In this document: piece by piece, positions 52,909 through 60,758 of the stretch | Numbering within the stretch: the stretch's first letter is position 1 | How the letters are laid out: each line of letters starts with the position of its first letter | Program-made: the position numbers and the translations under genes | The notes under the pieces: model-generated | Databases searched by the model: none | The model's input: only the letters and a program-made list of their open reading frames with translations | Told to the model about the DNA's origin: nothing | Assembly (NCBI RefSeq): GCF_900108225.1 | Contig: NZ_FNUZ01000005.1 | Span: 124,001-188,000 of the forward strand | Length of the DNA stretch: 64,000 nt | Reading direction: 5' to 3' | Source of the DNA: Thalassococcus halodurans | GTDB taxonomy: Bacteria; Pseudomonadota; Alphaproteobacteria; Rhodobacterales; Rhodobacteraceae

Positions 52909-54588
52909 TTACTCGGCGGCGATGGTCAGCTTTTCAGGCTTGGCCATCCATTCTTTGCCGCGCAGCATCGCTTTCCAGTAGATCGGCGGCAGCATCTTTT
53001 CTTTCAGGAACCACGCCGCGCGTGTCGGCTTGGTGCCGTCGATCAGGAACGCCGGGAAGCTGGGCTTCAGCACGCCGCCGTAACCGAACTCGGCCAGAAC
53101 GATCTTGCCGCGCTCAACCGTCAGCGGGCAGGATCCGTAGCCGTCATAGGCGGCAACCGGTGACCGGCCATCGATGTCAGCCGCGATATTGTCCGCAACC
53201 GTCGGCGCCTGTTTGCGGGCGGCCGCTGCGGTTTTCGCGTTCGGCGCGTTCATCACGTCACCAAGGCTCCAGATATTGTCGAAGCTTTTGTGGCGCAGCG
53301 TCGCCTGATCCACATCGACCCAACCAGCCGCATCCGCCAGGGGCGACACACGGATGAAATCAGGGGCCGTTTGCGGCGGGGTGACGTGCATCATGTCAAA
53401 GTCGACAGTGACCTCGGTCGCTTCGGTATCGGGCTTGGCCACTTTGAAGGTCGCCTTTTTCGCAGCCCCGTCCACAGACACAAGGTTGTGGAAGAAGTTC
53501 AGCGTCACGCCGTATTTGTCGATGTACTGTTCCAGCGCGGGGACATAATCCTTGACCCCGAACAGCACACCACCCGCGTTCATGAACTGGATGTCCATGT
53601 TCTTCAGAACGCCACGACGGTTCCATGCGTCACCGGACAGGTACATCGCCTTTTGCGGCGCACCGGCACATTTGATCGGCATCGGCGGCTGGGTGAACAG
53701 CGCACGACCGCCCTTCATTTCCTGAACCAGCTGCCATGTGTAAGGCGCCAGATCATAGCGGTAGTTCGATGTCACACCGTTGCGGCCCAGCGTTTCTTCC
53801 AGACCTTCCACCGCTTCCCAATCCAGCTTGAGCCCCGGAGAAACGACCAGACGATCATATTTCACCACGCGGCAGCCATCGAGGATCACGGCGTTATTGG
53901 CAGGTTCGAACGCGGCCACGGCGGCCTTGATCCACTTGACCCCGCGCGGGATGAGCGAACCCATGGTTTTCGCGGTTTCGCTGGCTTCAAAGATGCCACC
54001 GCCCACCATGGTCCAGCCCGGCTGGTAATAGTGGATATCCGCCGGATCGATGATCGCGATCGAGATATCGGGTTTGCGGGCGTGCAGGCTGGCTGCGACA
54101 GAAATACCGCCCGCGCCGCCACCTACAACAACCACATCGTACTTTGCGTCGCCTGTTTCGGTGGGGGTTTTGCCACCATTGGCGATGCGTCGGGCCACGC
54201 CGTTCATGTCGTAGCCCGCCGCTTTGGTTGCAGCCAGGATTTCCGGCATGGGGCGGTTCTTGGATTCGTGGAAGGACCACAAAGTCGCGGAACGTGTCCC
54301 CGTCCGGCAGTAAGCCAGCGTCGGGCCCGGCAGCGTATCAAGCGCCGCGCCGAACGCATCGACATCCTGATCCGACACCATCCCCGCCTTGATCGGCACA
54401 TAGCGCACCTCAAGACCGGCTGCCTCGGCAGCCTTCTGGACTTCATCAAAGCTGGGCTGGTCGGCACCTTCGCCGTCCGGTCGGTTACAGATAATCGACC
54501 GGAACCCTGCTTCTTTGATGGCGGCCATGTCGTTTGGCGTGATCTGAGGCGAAACGCTCAGTTGGGATGAAATCTTTCTCAGGTCCAT
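52909..54588 (-). CDS. fused DUF442 sulfurtransferase/phosphatase-like domain and sulfide:quinone oxidoreductase-like flavoprotein
   Basis: A 559-residue fusion. Residues 1-110 are a DUF442/TIGR01244 (beta-lactamase-hydrolase N-terminal like) domain with active loop LAYCRTGTRSATLW, Cys94 and Arg99. Residues 148-559 are an SQR-like disulfide oxidoreductase with FAD motif VVVGGGAGGISVAASL, Cys307 (PPMPIKCAGAPQ), Cys487 (YGSCPL) as the likely redox pair, and WSLGDVMNAPNAKT. It should oxidise sulfide to persulfide and pass electrons to quinone, with the N-terminal domain handling the sulfane sulfur. First in line after the dioxygenase gene on the minus strand. Confidence 0.9.
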   Translation of the reverse strand: MDLRKISSQLSVSPQITPNDMAAIKEAGFRSIICNRPDGEGADQPSFDEVQKAAEAAGLEVRYVPIKAGMVSDQDVDAFGAALDTLPGPTLAYCRTGTRSATLWSFHESKNRPMPEILAATKAAGYDMNGVARRIANGGKTPTETGDAKYDVVVVGGGAGGISVAASLHARKPDISIAIIDPADIHYYQPGWTMVGGGIFEASETAKTMGSLIPRGVKWIKAAVAAFEPANNAVILDGCRVVKYDRLVVSPGLKLDWEAVEGLEETLGRNGVTSNYRYDLAPYTWQLVQEMKGGRALFTQPPMPIKCAGAPQKAMYLSGDAWNRRGVLKNMDIQFMNAGGVLFGVKDYVPALEQYIDKYGVTLNFFHNLVSVDGAAKKATFKVAKPDTEATEVTVDFDMMHVTPPQTAPDFIRVSPLADAAGWVDVDQATLRHKSFDNIWSLGDVMNAPNAKTAAAARKQAPTVADNIAADIDGRSPVAAYDGYGSCPLTVERGKIVLAEFGYGGVLKPSFPAFLIDGTKPTRAAWFLKEKMLPPIYWKAMLRGKEWMAKPEKLTIAAE

Positions 54589-54614
54589 GTCTGGCTCCTT
54601 TTCCTGTGTGCCGA

Positions 54615-55502
54615 TTAGCCCAGTCCGTTGACCGGAACCTTGAGCATCGGCTTGCCGTCTTTATCCGTCGGCACTTCACCGGCACGCATGTTCACTTGCA
54701 GCGACGGGATGATCAGTTTGGGCACGGCCAACTGGGCATCGCGCTCGGTGCGGAACTTGACGAATTCTTCTTTCGTCTTGCCCTGACCGACGTGAATGTT
54801 GTGCTCTTTTTCCTCGGCAACCGTGGTTTCCCACTGGATGTCACGGCCGTTCGGTCCGTAGTCGTGGCACATGAACAGACGGGTTTCGTCCGGCAGTGCC
54901 AGCACCTTCTGGATCGAGTCGTACAGCTCGCCTGCATCACCACCCGGGAAGTCGGCACGGGCCGAACCGCCATCAGGCATGAACAGTGTGTCACCGACGA
55001 ATGCCGCGTCACCGATCACATGCACCATGCACGCAGGCGTGTGGCCCGGTGTGTGCATTGTGAAGGCAGGCATGCCACCGATGGTGAACTCGTCACCGTC
55101 TTGGAACAGCTTGTCGAACTGCGACCCGTCACGCTGGAATTCGGTGCCTTCGTTGAAGACTTTGCCGAAGGTGTCCTGCACAACGGTGATCTTGTCGCCG
55201 ATGCCGATCTTGCCACCCAGTTCCTGCTGGATGTACGGCGCGGCAGACAGGTGGTCGGCGTGCACGTGTGTTTCCAAGAGCCACTCGACGGTCAGGTTGT
55301 TGTCCTTCACGTACTGGATGACCTCATCCGCGCTTTCATAGCTGATGCGGCCAGCGGCATAGTCGATGTCCATGACGGAATCGACGATGGCACATGCGTT
55401 CGAGTTCGGGTCTTTCACCACGTAGGTGATTGTGTTTGTGGCCTCGTCAAAGAAGGCTTTGACTTCGGGCTTAACAGACATGTTTACAGGATAATTGGTC
55501 AT
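54615..55502 (-). CDS. ETHE1/Blh-type MBL-fold persulfide dioxygenase
   Basis: A 295-residue metallo-beta-lactamase-fold protein. The motif THVHADHLSA gives His79, His81, Asp83 and His84, and further ligands lie in TPGHTPACM, GDTLF and CHDY; this mononuclear-iron pattern is typical of ETHE1/Blh sulfur dioxygenases. It oxidises glutathione persulfide to sulfite. Located between the YeeE genes and the SQR fusion, with short gaps of 12 and 26 bp. Confidence 0.92.
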   Translation of the reverse strand: MTNYPVNMSVKPEVKAFFDEATNTITYVVKDPNSNACAIVDSVMDIDYAAGRISYESADEVIQYVKDNNLTVEWLLETHVHADHLSAAPYIQQELGGKIGIGDKITVVQDTFGKVFNEGTEFQRDGSQFDKLFQDGDEFTIGGMPAFTMHTPGHTPACMVHVIGDAAFVGDTLFMPDGGSARADFPGGDAGELYDSIQKVLALPDETRLFMCHDYGPNGRDIQWETTVAEEKEHNIHVGQGKTKEEFVKFRTERDAQLAVPKLIIPSLQVNMRAGEVPTDKDGKPMLKVPVNGLG

Positions 55503-55514
55503 AGGTCTGATCCT

Positions 55515-55955
55515 TTAAGTCGTAGATTTGGTAAGTGCGTTCACGCCAATGCGGCGCAATCCGCGTGCTGTCAGAAGGCCGGCGATCAGGGATGCGACGA
55601 AGATCGCAACTTCGATCATGCCAGTGCCAAGGGCCGGCAGAGCACCACCCGGGCAGAAGCCCGCGATACCCCAGCCGATGCCGAAGACCGCCGAACCGCC
55701 AATCAGCGGCAGGTCAAGATCGCGGCGTGTGGGCACTTCGAAGCGGGGCGCCATCAGCGGGGCCGACCGGCGGAAGGCCAGACGGTAGCCGATAAACGTC
55801 ACAATCAAAGCACCACCCATCACGAACATCAGGGACGGATCCCACGATCCGGCAAGGTCAAAGAAGTTCAGGACCTTGGCAGGGTTGGCCATGCCCGAAA
55901 TCGAAATGCCGACGCCGAAAACAAGACCGATCAGGTAGTAGACGATAAGTTTCAT
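55515..55955 (-). CDS. YeeE/YedE-family (DUF6691) membrane protein
   Basis: A 146-residue protein with four hydrophobic helices and the motif GFCPGGALPALGTG, which holds the family's key Cys. With the next gene it makes a two-part YeeE/YedE transporter for thiosulfate-like sulfane sulfur. The stop of the upstream half lies three bases before its ATG. Confidence 0.88.
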   Translation of the reverse strand: MKLIVYYLIGLVFGVGISISGMANPAKVLNFFDLAGSWDPSLMFVMGGALIVTFIGYRLAFRRSAPLMAPRFEVPTRRDLDLPLIGGSAVFGIGWGIAGFCPGGALPALGTGMIEVAIFVASLIAGLLTARGLRRIGVNALTKSTT

Positions 55956-55958
55956 GGC

Positions 55959-56399
55959 TTAGGCTCCGATCACGTGGCGGACGATGTAGACGGTGACAAT
56001 TGTCGCCGCCATGAAGGTCAGGGTCGCGATGATGGACCGCGGCGACAGCCGCGCCATGCCACAAACACCGTGGCCCGATGTGCAGCCCGACGAAAAGTTC
56101 ACGCCGACTCCCACAAGGAACCCGCCTACGATGATCATCGGCAGCGAGATCGGGATTTCCACGGCAGGCATGGAACCGGTCATGAGCTGCACCGCCAGCG
56201 GACCGGAAACCATTCCGGCCAGCAGCGCCCAGCGCCATGCTCGGTCACCCGCACCTGATGGCAAAATCGCACCTGACAAGATGCCCGTGGCGCCAAAGAT
56301 ACGGCCTCCGAAGGTCATCAGCAGAACGGCAGCAACGCCGATCAGCGCACCGCCAAAGGCCGAAGCCAGGGGTGTGAATTCAGTTACGATTGGTGTCAT
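55959..56399 (-). CDS. YeeE/YedE-family membrane protein, second half
   Basis: A 146-residue protein with four helices and the signature SSGCTSGHGVCGMARLS, containing two conserved cysteines. The ATG at 56399 overlaps the DUF2892 stop by four bases; a longer frame upstream crosses that gene and is dropped. Probably pairs with the product of 55515-55955. Confidence 0.88.
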   Translation of the reverse strand: MTPIVTEFTPLASAFGGALIGVAAVLLMTFGGRIFGATGILSGAILPSGAGDRAWRWALLAGMVSGPLAVQLMTGSMPAVEIPISLPMIIVGGFLVGVGVNFSSGCTSGHGVCGMARLSPRSIIATLTFMAATIVTVYIVRHVIGA

Positions 56400-56602
56400 G
56401 CGCGGCACGTCCTTATTCCGAAAATTGAGTAGAGCGGGCAGTTGCCCAGTGCTGATGTCAGCAAGAAGACCGCAGCCACGACCAGCCCCAGCCAGTGCCA
56501 CAGACCTGCGGCAGGCAGGATACCGGTGAAGGCCGAAACGATCAGAGCGATCGCGACCACAATTCGGATGGTCCGATCCAGTTTTCCCATGTTCTTTGTC
56601 AT
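56396..56602 (-). CDS. DUF2892 small membrane protein
   Basis: A 68-residue protein: MGKLDRTIRIVVAIALIV and a second helix (WLGLVVAAVFLLTSALGNCP) then PLYSIFGIRTCRA. This is the DUF2892 (YgaP transmembrane-like) domain, often found with rhodanese and sulfur genes; the two Cys residues near the end are conserved in it. GGAG precedes ATG 56602. First gene of the sulfide operon. Confidence 0.88.
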   Translation of the reverse strand: MTKNMGKLDRTIRIVVAIALIVSAFTGILPAAGLWHWLGLVVAAVFLLTSALGNCPLYSIFGIRTCRA

Positions 56603-56665
56603 CTCGGTTTCTCCAGAAGGAATCACTTGATGACGCTGTTTTCTCACATGGTGGTCAAATCTACG

Positions 56666-56678
56666 GTGACTTCGTCAC
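56666..56678. promoter_or_regulatory. palindrome GTGAC-TTC-GTCAC before the sulfide operon
   Basis: A perfect inverted repeat lies 64 bp upstream of the DUF2892 start and overlaps the crp-type stop codon. In the reverse sense TGTGACGAAGTCACC resembles a Crp/Fnr-family site (TGTGA...TCAC). It is a good candidate target for the regulator encoded just upstream. Confidence 0.5.
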
Positions 56679-57373
56679 ATAGAGGAAGAAGAGCGTGCCA
56701 AACGCTCTAATCCTTCGCGTCCGATAATACGGACAGTACCGCGGGATTGTTCAATCCAGCCACGGCGTTGGAACTCTGAAAGGGTGCGAGAAATCACTTC
56801 GCGGGCGGTGCCAAGTTCGTTGCCGAGCACCTGATGCGTTGCCTTGACCGTATCGCCGTCACCCGCCAATTCAAGCAACCGCGCGGCCAAACGCACGTCC
56901 ATGCGTTGGAAAACGATGTCATCAATCAAAGTAAACAAATCAGTCATCCGCCGCGAATAGGCGGCGAAAATCACATCGCGGAAGGGCTTGGACAGCCCTG
57001 CCAGTTCGTCAAACGTGGCACGCGGAATTGCCACGGCCAGAACGTCGGTTTCTGCGATACCCTCGGCGGAATAGTCGTCAAAGGTGATCATGAAGGCTGT
57101 GGTCAGAACACAGCTTTCACCGCCATTCACACGATAAAGGAACACCTCGCGCCCCGTGTCCGAGGTCTGCTGGACCCGCACGGTGCCTTCCAGAAGCATC
57201 AAAAGGTTATCTGCGGATTGGCCGGGGCCGAACACTTGTGTGCCCTCAGGGACCGAGATCACCTTGCTGCCTTTTTCCAGAATAGCACGATGTTCGGGCG
57301 GCAGTTGCTGCAGCCCGGGAAACCGGTCAACCCACGATCCTTCCATCAGATGATCATGTACGGTGTCGTGCAT
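56675..57373 (-). CDS. Crp/Fnr-family regulator of the sulfide cluster
   Basis: A 232-residue regulator. The cyclic-nucleotide-binding-like beta roll spans 20-135 and the winged helix 150-225, with recognition helix around LGTAREVISRTLSEFQRRG. It lacks the N-terminal Cys cluster of Fnr. The only cysteine is Cys88 in NGGESCVLTTAFM, within the sensor domain. Being next to, and in line with, persulfide genes, it may sense reactive sulfur through this Cys, but that is inference. Confidence 0.88.
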   Translation of the reverse strand: MHDTVHDHLMEGSWVDRFPGLQQLPPEHRAILEKGSKVISVPEGTQVFGPGQSADNLLMLLEGTVRVQQTSDTGREVFLYRVNGGESCVLTTAFMITFDDYSAEGIAETDVLAVAIPRATFDELAGLSKPFRDVIFAAYSRRMTDLFTLIDDIVFQRMDVRLAARLLELAGDGDTVKATHQVLGNELGTAREVISRTLSEFQRRGWIEQSRGTVRIIGREGLERLARSSSSM

Positions 57374-57458
57374 GGCAAAATGGTGTCCCTTCGTATTCGC
57401 TTAGGCTAATCCAAAAGGCCGCGTTCTACCAGCACCTGCAACACCTGCTATGGCGTGT

Positions 57459-58196
57459 TTATGCAGATCGCCCCGTCAGATGCATCAGCGGTTCAAAATG
57501 ATGCATTGTGTCAAAGGTGCAGAATTCGATCGCCCCGAGGTCGATAGGCCCGATGTCTTCGGCCACATCCGCCGTCAGTTCGGCGCTGAAATCCGCCATT
57601 TCCTGCGCCAGCGTGTCCGACACCCAATCAAGCGGATAGGCCATGGTGATGTGGAACACATAGTAATCGAATTTCGCGGGACTGATCCCTGTCGCATCGC
57701 GCAATATCCGGCGGGCATGGCGCAGATCGGCCTCGGCCGCCTCATCCGCGCCGACCGTTGTCAGGGAATGTAGGGCAAACAATTCGGTCGTGGTGACGCG
57801 GAAGGACGACGGCAATACCAGATCGCGGGTGCGGGCCATCAGTTCGGCGCTGACCCTGTCGCGCGGTGTGTTCGGCGCAAGTCCATCGGGCATGCTGGCG
57901 GGCAGATCGGGGGACAGGCCCTGAAACACCGTCATGTGAAAGCTGGTGGGCGTGAGAAACGCAAAGAAGCGCTGGAATTCGCTGCATTTGACCTGTTCCT
58001 GAAGATCCCGCATCGCCTCCCACTGGGGGGATTTACGGTTGATGTGGCAGATGAACGTATTCCCCGGCCAGATCAGCGCCTGCCCGTCCGGTGTGAATTT
58101 ACCGCCGCCCCCCGGCATCGAAATACCGCCTGGACGATCAGTACCGCTATGGCGACCGGTCATGAATTCTACGGGATCAGGGCGAAGTGGGATCAT
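57459..58196 (-). CDS. DUF1868 family 2H phosphoesterase-like protein
   Basis: A 245-residue cytoplasmic protein with two HxT motifs characteristic of the 2H phosphoesterase fold: FHMTVFQGL (around 107) and FHITMAYPL (around 188). The N-terminus KFTPDGQALIWPGNTFICHI is typical of DUF1868. It follows the pectinesterase gene on the same strand after 87 bp. 2H enzymes open cyclic phosphates or act on RNA 2',3' or 2',5' links; no role in pectin use is known. Start at 58196 is uncertain, as ATGs at 58163 and 58118 also exist. Confidence 0.8.
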   Translation of the reverse strand: MIPLRPDPVEFMTGRHSGTDRPGGISMPGGGGKFTPDGQALIWPGNTFICHINRKSPQWEAMRDLQEQVKCSEFQRFFAFLTPTSFHMTVFQGLSPDLPASMPDGLAPNTPRDRVSAELMARTRDLVLPSSFRVTTTELFALHSLTTVGADEAAEADLRHARRILRDATGISPAKFDYYVFHITMAYPLDWVSDTLAQEMADFSAELTADVAEDIGPIDLGAIEFCTFDTMHHFEPLMHLTGRSA

Positions 58197-58283
58197 GGGG
58201 CACCGTGGCTGGCTGGGATTTCCCTGTTGCTATCCACGGAACACGACAGCCGCGTGACTGTCTACTGAAACCTGTTATCTGGC

Positions 58284-59651
58284 TCAGATTTCAAACCTGC
58301 ATCGCCACAGGCCCATCCACGGCCCTTTGTGGTGCGCGGAATCATAGCAAAGGCCTTGTGCTGCCAGCCACGGGCCCAGTTCGGCCTGCAAATCCTGAAG
58401 ACCTGTTTGCACAGGTCTGTAGCGGGGATGCCACGGGGCCGGATGGTGCTGTCCCTCACGGTCCCAATGCCCGCCACACCATGGTCCCCATGGGGATACA
58501 GAGTTGTATTCTGAGGATATACGACAGTTGAGCAGCACACATTTGCCAACCGCCTCTAACGTCTGGCGGCTGATGGTGTTGCCATCTTCAGACAGGATCG
58601 ACACAGGGCCCAGATCGACGCGGTAGTCGGGATCAGGCGGGATGCCATAGGGGGTCGCGCGCACGGCTTCGAACCACTGTCGGCCCAACAAGACCTGCCC
58701 GCCCGCGACATCGCCCGCACCGTCATGGGTGAAGTGACATTCGTTAAAGACAAAACCGTAGGGCACGTGCATCCGCGTGCTGGGGGCAGTGGCCCAGCTT
58801 TGGGCCTTGCGACTGCCCAAGGACCGGATGGTGCAGCCTTGGAAATGGGCGGTGCCCTGCCCGAAAATGAAATCCACATCGCCTTCGATCAGGCAGTTTT
58901 CAAAGGCGCTGCGGGTGATGCGGCCTTCGCGGGATTGCAGATACAGCGTGTCCTGAAAGCTGTGCAGCGCCACGTCGCGCACAGCCAGCCCGTCGCCCAA
59001 ACTTAGCAAAGCCACTGCCTGATGCTGCCCGCTAAGATACTGCCCTTGGGCGTTTTTCTCATCGCTTTCGGCGGCGGCATCGCGGTCGCAGTTGTAAGTG
59101 TTGCGGATGCTGAGGCCCTGAAGGCAGGTGCCCACCGCTTCGTTCCGCAGGACCGAGGCATTGGCTGTGCTCAGCTTGCCCCGATCTGCGATTTGTTCGT
59201 ACAGAACCTGCACCGGAAGGGGGGAGACCGCGAATTGCGCCGCGAAACGTGCGCGGTATTCCGACCCCGGCGATTCCGCATCGATGGCGGCGGTCAGAAC
59301 CGTCCTGCCCTGCCCCGCGCCGGTGATCCGGAAACGCAATGCGTCATCCCCGATCTGCACGTTGGGCAGATAGACCAAACCGTCAAACTGGCCCTCGGCC
59401 AGCCGCAACTCGGCCAGCCCGCCATGCCCATCGGCCACAGCAGCCATGATCGCGGCATCAACGGCGGATTGGACGGTCTTGTGGTCCGATCCTGTCACGC
59501 CGACCGTCATCACCCAATCGGGCGACGCGCCCCATGCAGGGGACCACGGCAGGTCGTCAGGCGCGAGCGTCGCGCCCGCACGGGACAACACCCTGTCGCG
59601 CGTGAACAGCGCGGCCTGTTCTTCGGTCAGTTCGGGGTTAACCGGTTTCAT
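58284..59651 (-). CDS. pectinesterase (CE8), apparently cytoplasmic
   Basis: A 455-residue right-handed beta-helix esterase that removes methyl groups from galacturonate residues. Catalytic Asp234 in HSFQDTLYLQS and Asp260 in EGDVDFIFGQGTAHF are visible. There is no signal peptide, unlike the secreted plant-pathogen enzymes, so it likely demethylates imported oligogalacturonides. The last 60 residues contain an unusual Trp/His-rich tail (WGPWCGGHWDREGQHHPAPW). Confidence 0.9.
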   Translation of the reverse strand: MKPVNPELTEEQAALFTRDRVLSRAGATLAPDDLPWSPAWGASPDWVMTVGVTGSDHKTVQSAVDAAIMAAVADGHGGLAELRLAEGQFDGLVYLPNVQIGDDALRFRITGAGQGRTVLTAAIDAESPGSEYRARFAAQFAVSPLPVQVLYEQIADRGKLSTANASVLRNEAVGTCLQGLSIRNTYNCDRDAAAESDEKNAQGQYLSGQHQAVALLSLGDGLAVRDVALHSFQDTLYLQSREGRITRSAFENCLIEGDVDFIFGQGTAHFQGCTIRSLGSRKAQSWATAPSTRMHVPYGFVFNECHFTHDGAGDVAGGQVLLGRQWFEAVRATPYGIPPDPDYRVDLGPVSILSEDGNTISRQTLEAVGKCVLLNCRISSEYNSVSPWGPWCGGHWDREGQHHPAPWHPRYRPVQTGLQDLQAELGPWLAAQGLCYDSAHHKGPWMGLWRCRFEI

Positions 59652-59657
59652 AAAGGC

Positions 59658-60758
59658 TTAGGCGCTGACCTTTGACGGCATGCGCTGACCTTCCAGTTCC
59701 AACGACACCGCATAAGCCATCATCATCGGCCCGACGCCTTTGACATCATCCGACACAACCTTTTCCGACACGTAGTATTCGGCACTGCCATCGCGGAAGC
59801 GGCTTTCGTAATAGCCAAGGCCCGCGACCTCGCACATCCCGGCCATCTCGGGGCCGTTTGCGCCCTGCTTCATGACGCCAGCGGTCAGCTTATCCATCAG
59901 GTCAGACGGCGCATCGCACAGGCCCAGCGTGCTGCCTTTTTGCAAGGCATAGACAAACATCGCCGAGGCCGAGCTTTCGCCGTAGTTGCCCGCAAGATCG
60001 GGCTGATCCATGACCTGAAGCCAAAGCCCCGACGGCTGGCGCAGGTCCAGCGTGCGTTTCAAAAGGCCGCGTGTGCGGGCCTCAAGCGGTTCAAACCGCG
60101 CGGCACCGACCAGTTCGCGGATATCGACCAGCGCCATCGCCAGCCAACCCACCGCACGCGACCAGTGGGCCGGATTGTGGCCTGTCTGCGCATCGGCCCA
60201 CGGTTGAAGGCGGGCTTCGTCAACGGCGTGGGCGTAAAGACCGGTGTCGGCGTTGTAGGTCATGTCCAAGGCGGTCGACACCTGCTGCAACGCGTCCGCA
60301 ACCAAAGCGTCATCGCCTGTTTCCTGACCATAGCCGATCTGGAACGGTGCCCACATGTACAGGCCGTCCAACCAGACCTGCCAAGGGTATTTCAGCTTGT
60401 GCCAATAGACGCCGGATTTGGTGCGGGGGTGGTTTTTCAACTGAGTCAGCAGATGCCCCGCCGCCGACAGCCACCGTGCATCGCCCGCTTTTTCGTGCAA
60501 ATACAACAGCGACCGGCCGGACAGCACATGGTCGACGTTAAACTCAGCCGGATCATAGCCGAAAAGTGTTGCGCCTTCGGGGCCATCCTGCACCTGTTCG
60601 TTGATCAGACGCATCAGATGCGCTTCCCAGCGCGGATCGCCTGTTGCCTCAGACAGGAACTGCAGACCGCGATAAAGCAGACCATCCTCATAGCACCACG
60701 TTCCGCGTTTGTAGGCGTGGTAATCGCGGGCGAAGGCATCAAAGAAATCGATCAACAT
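59658..60758 (-). CDS. GH105 unsaturated rhamnogalacturonyl/glucuronyl hydrolase
   Basis: A 366-residue (alpha/alpha)6-barrel hydrolase without signal peptide. Typical segments are WCYEDGLLYRGLQFL, WLDGLYMWAPFQIGYG with the candidate catalytic Asp, and GHNPAHWSRAVGWLAMAL. It releases the unsaturated uronic acid from lyase products. ATG 60758 is chosen; it overlaps the GH28 stop by seven bases. It lies six bases before the pectinesterase gene. Confidence 0.9.
   Translation of the reverse strand: MLIDFFDAFARDYHAYKRGTWCYEDGLLYRGLQFLSEATGDPRWEAHLMRLINEQVQDGPEGATLFGYDPAEFNVDHVLSGRSLLYLHEKAGDARWLSAAGHLLTQLKNHPRTKSGVYWHKLKYPWQVWLDGLYMWAPFQIGYGQETGDDALVADALQQVSTALDMTYNADTGLYAHAVDEARLQPWADAQTGHNPAHWSRAVGWLAMALVDIRELVGAARFEPLEARTRGLLKRTLDLRQPSGLWLQVMDQPDLAGNYGESSASAMFVYALQKGSTLGLCDAPSDLMDKLTAGVMKQGANGPEMAGMCEVAGLGYYESRFRDGSAEYYVSEKVVSDDVKGVGPMMMAYAVSLELEGQRMPSKVSA

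Noticed and set aside
54567-56258. A 563-codon plus-strand frame across the sulfide cluster
   Set aside because: Antisense to the persulfide dioxygenase and YeeE genes; composition shows it is a shadow.
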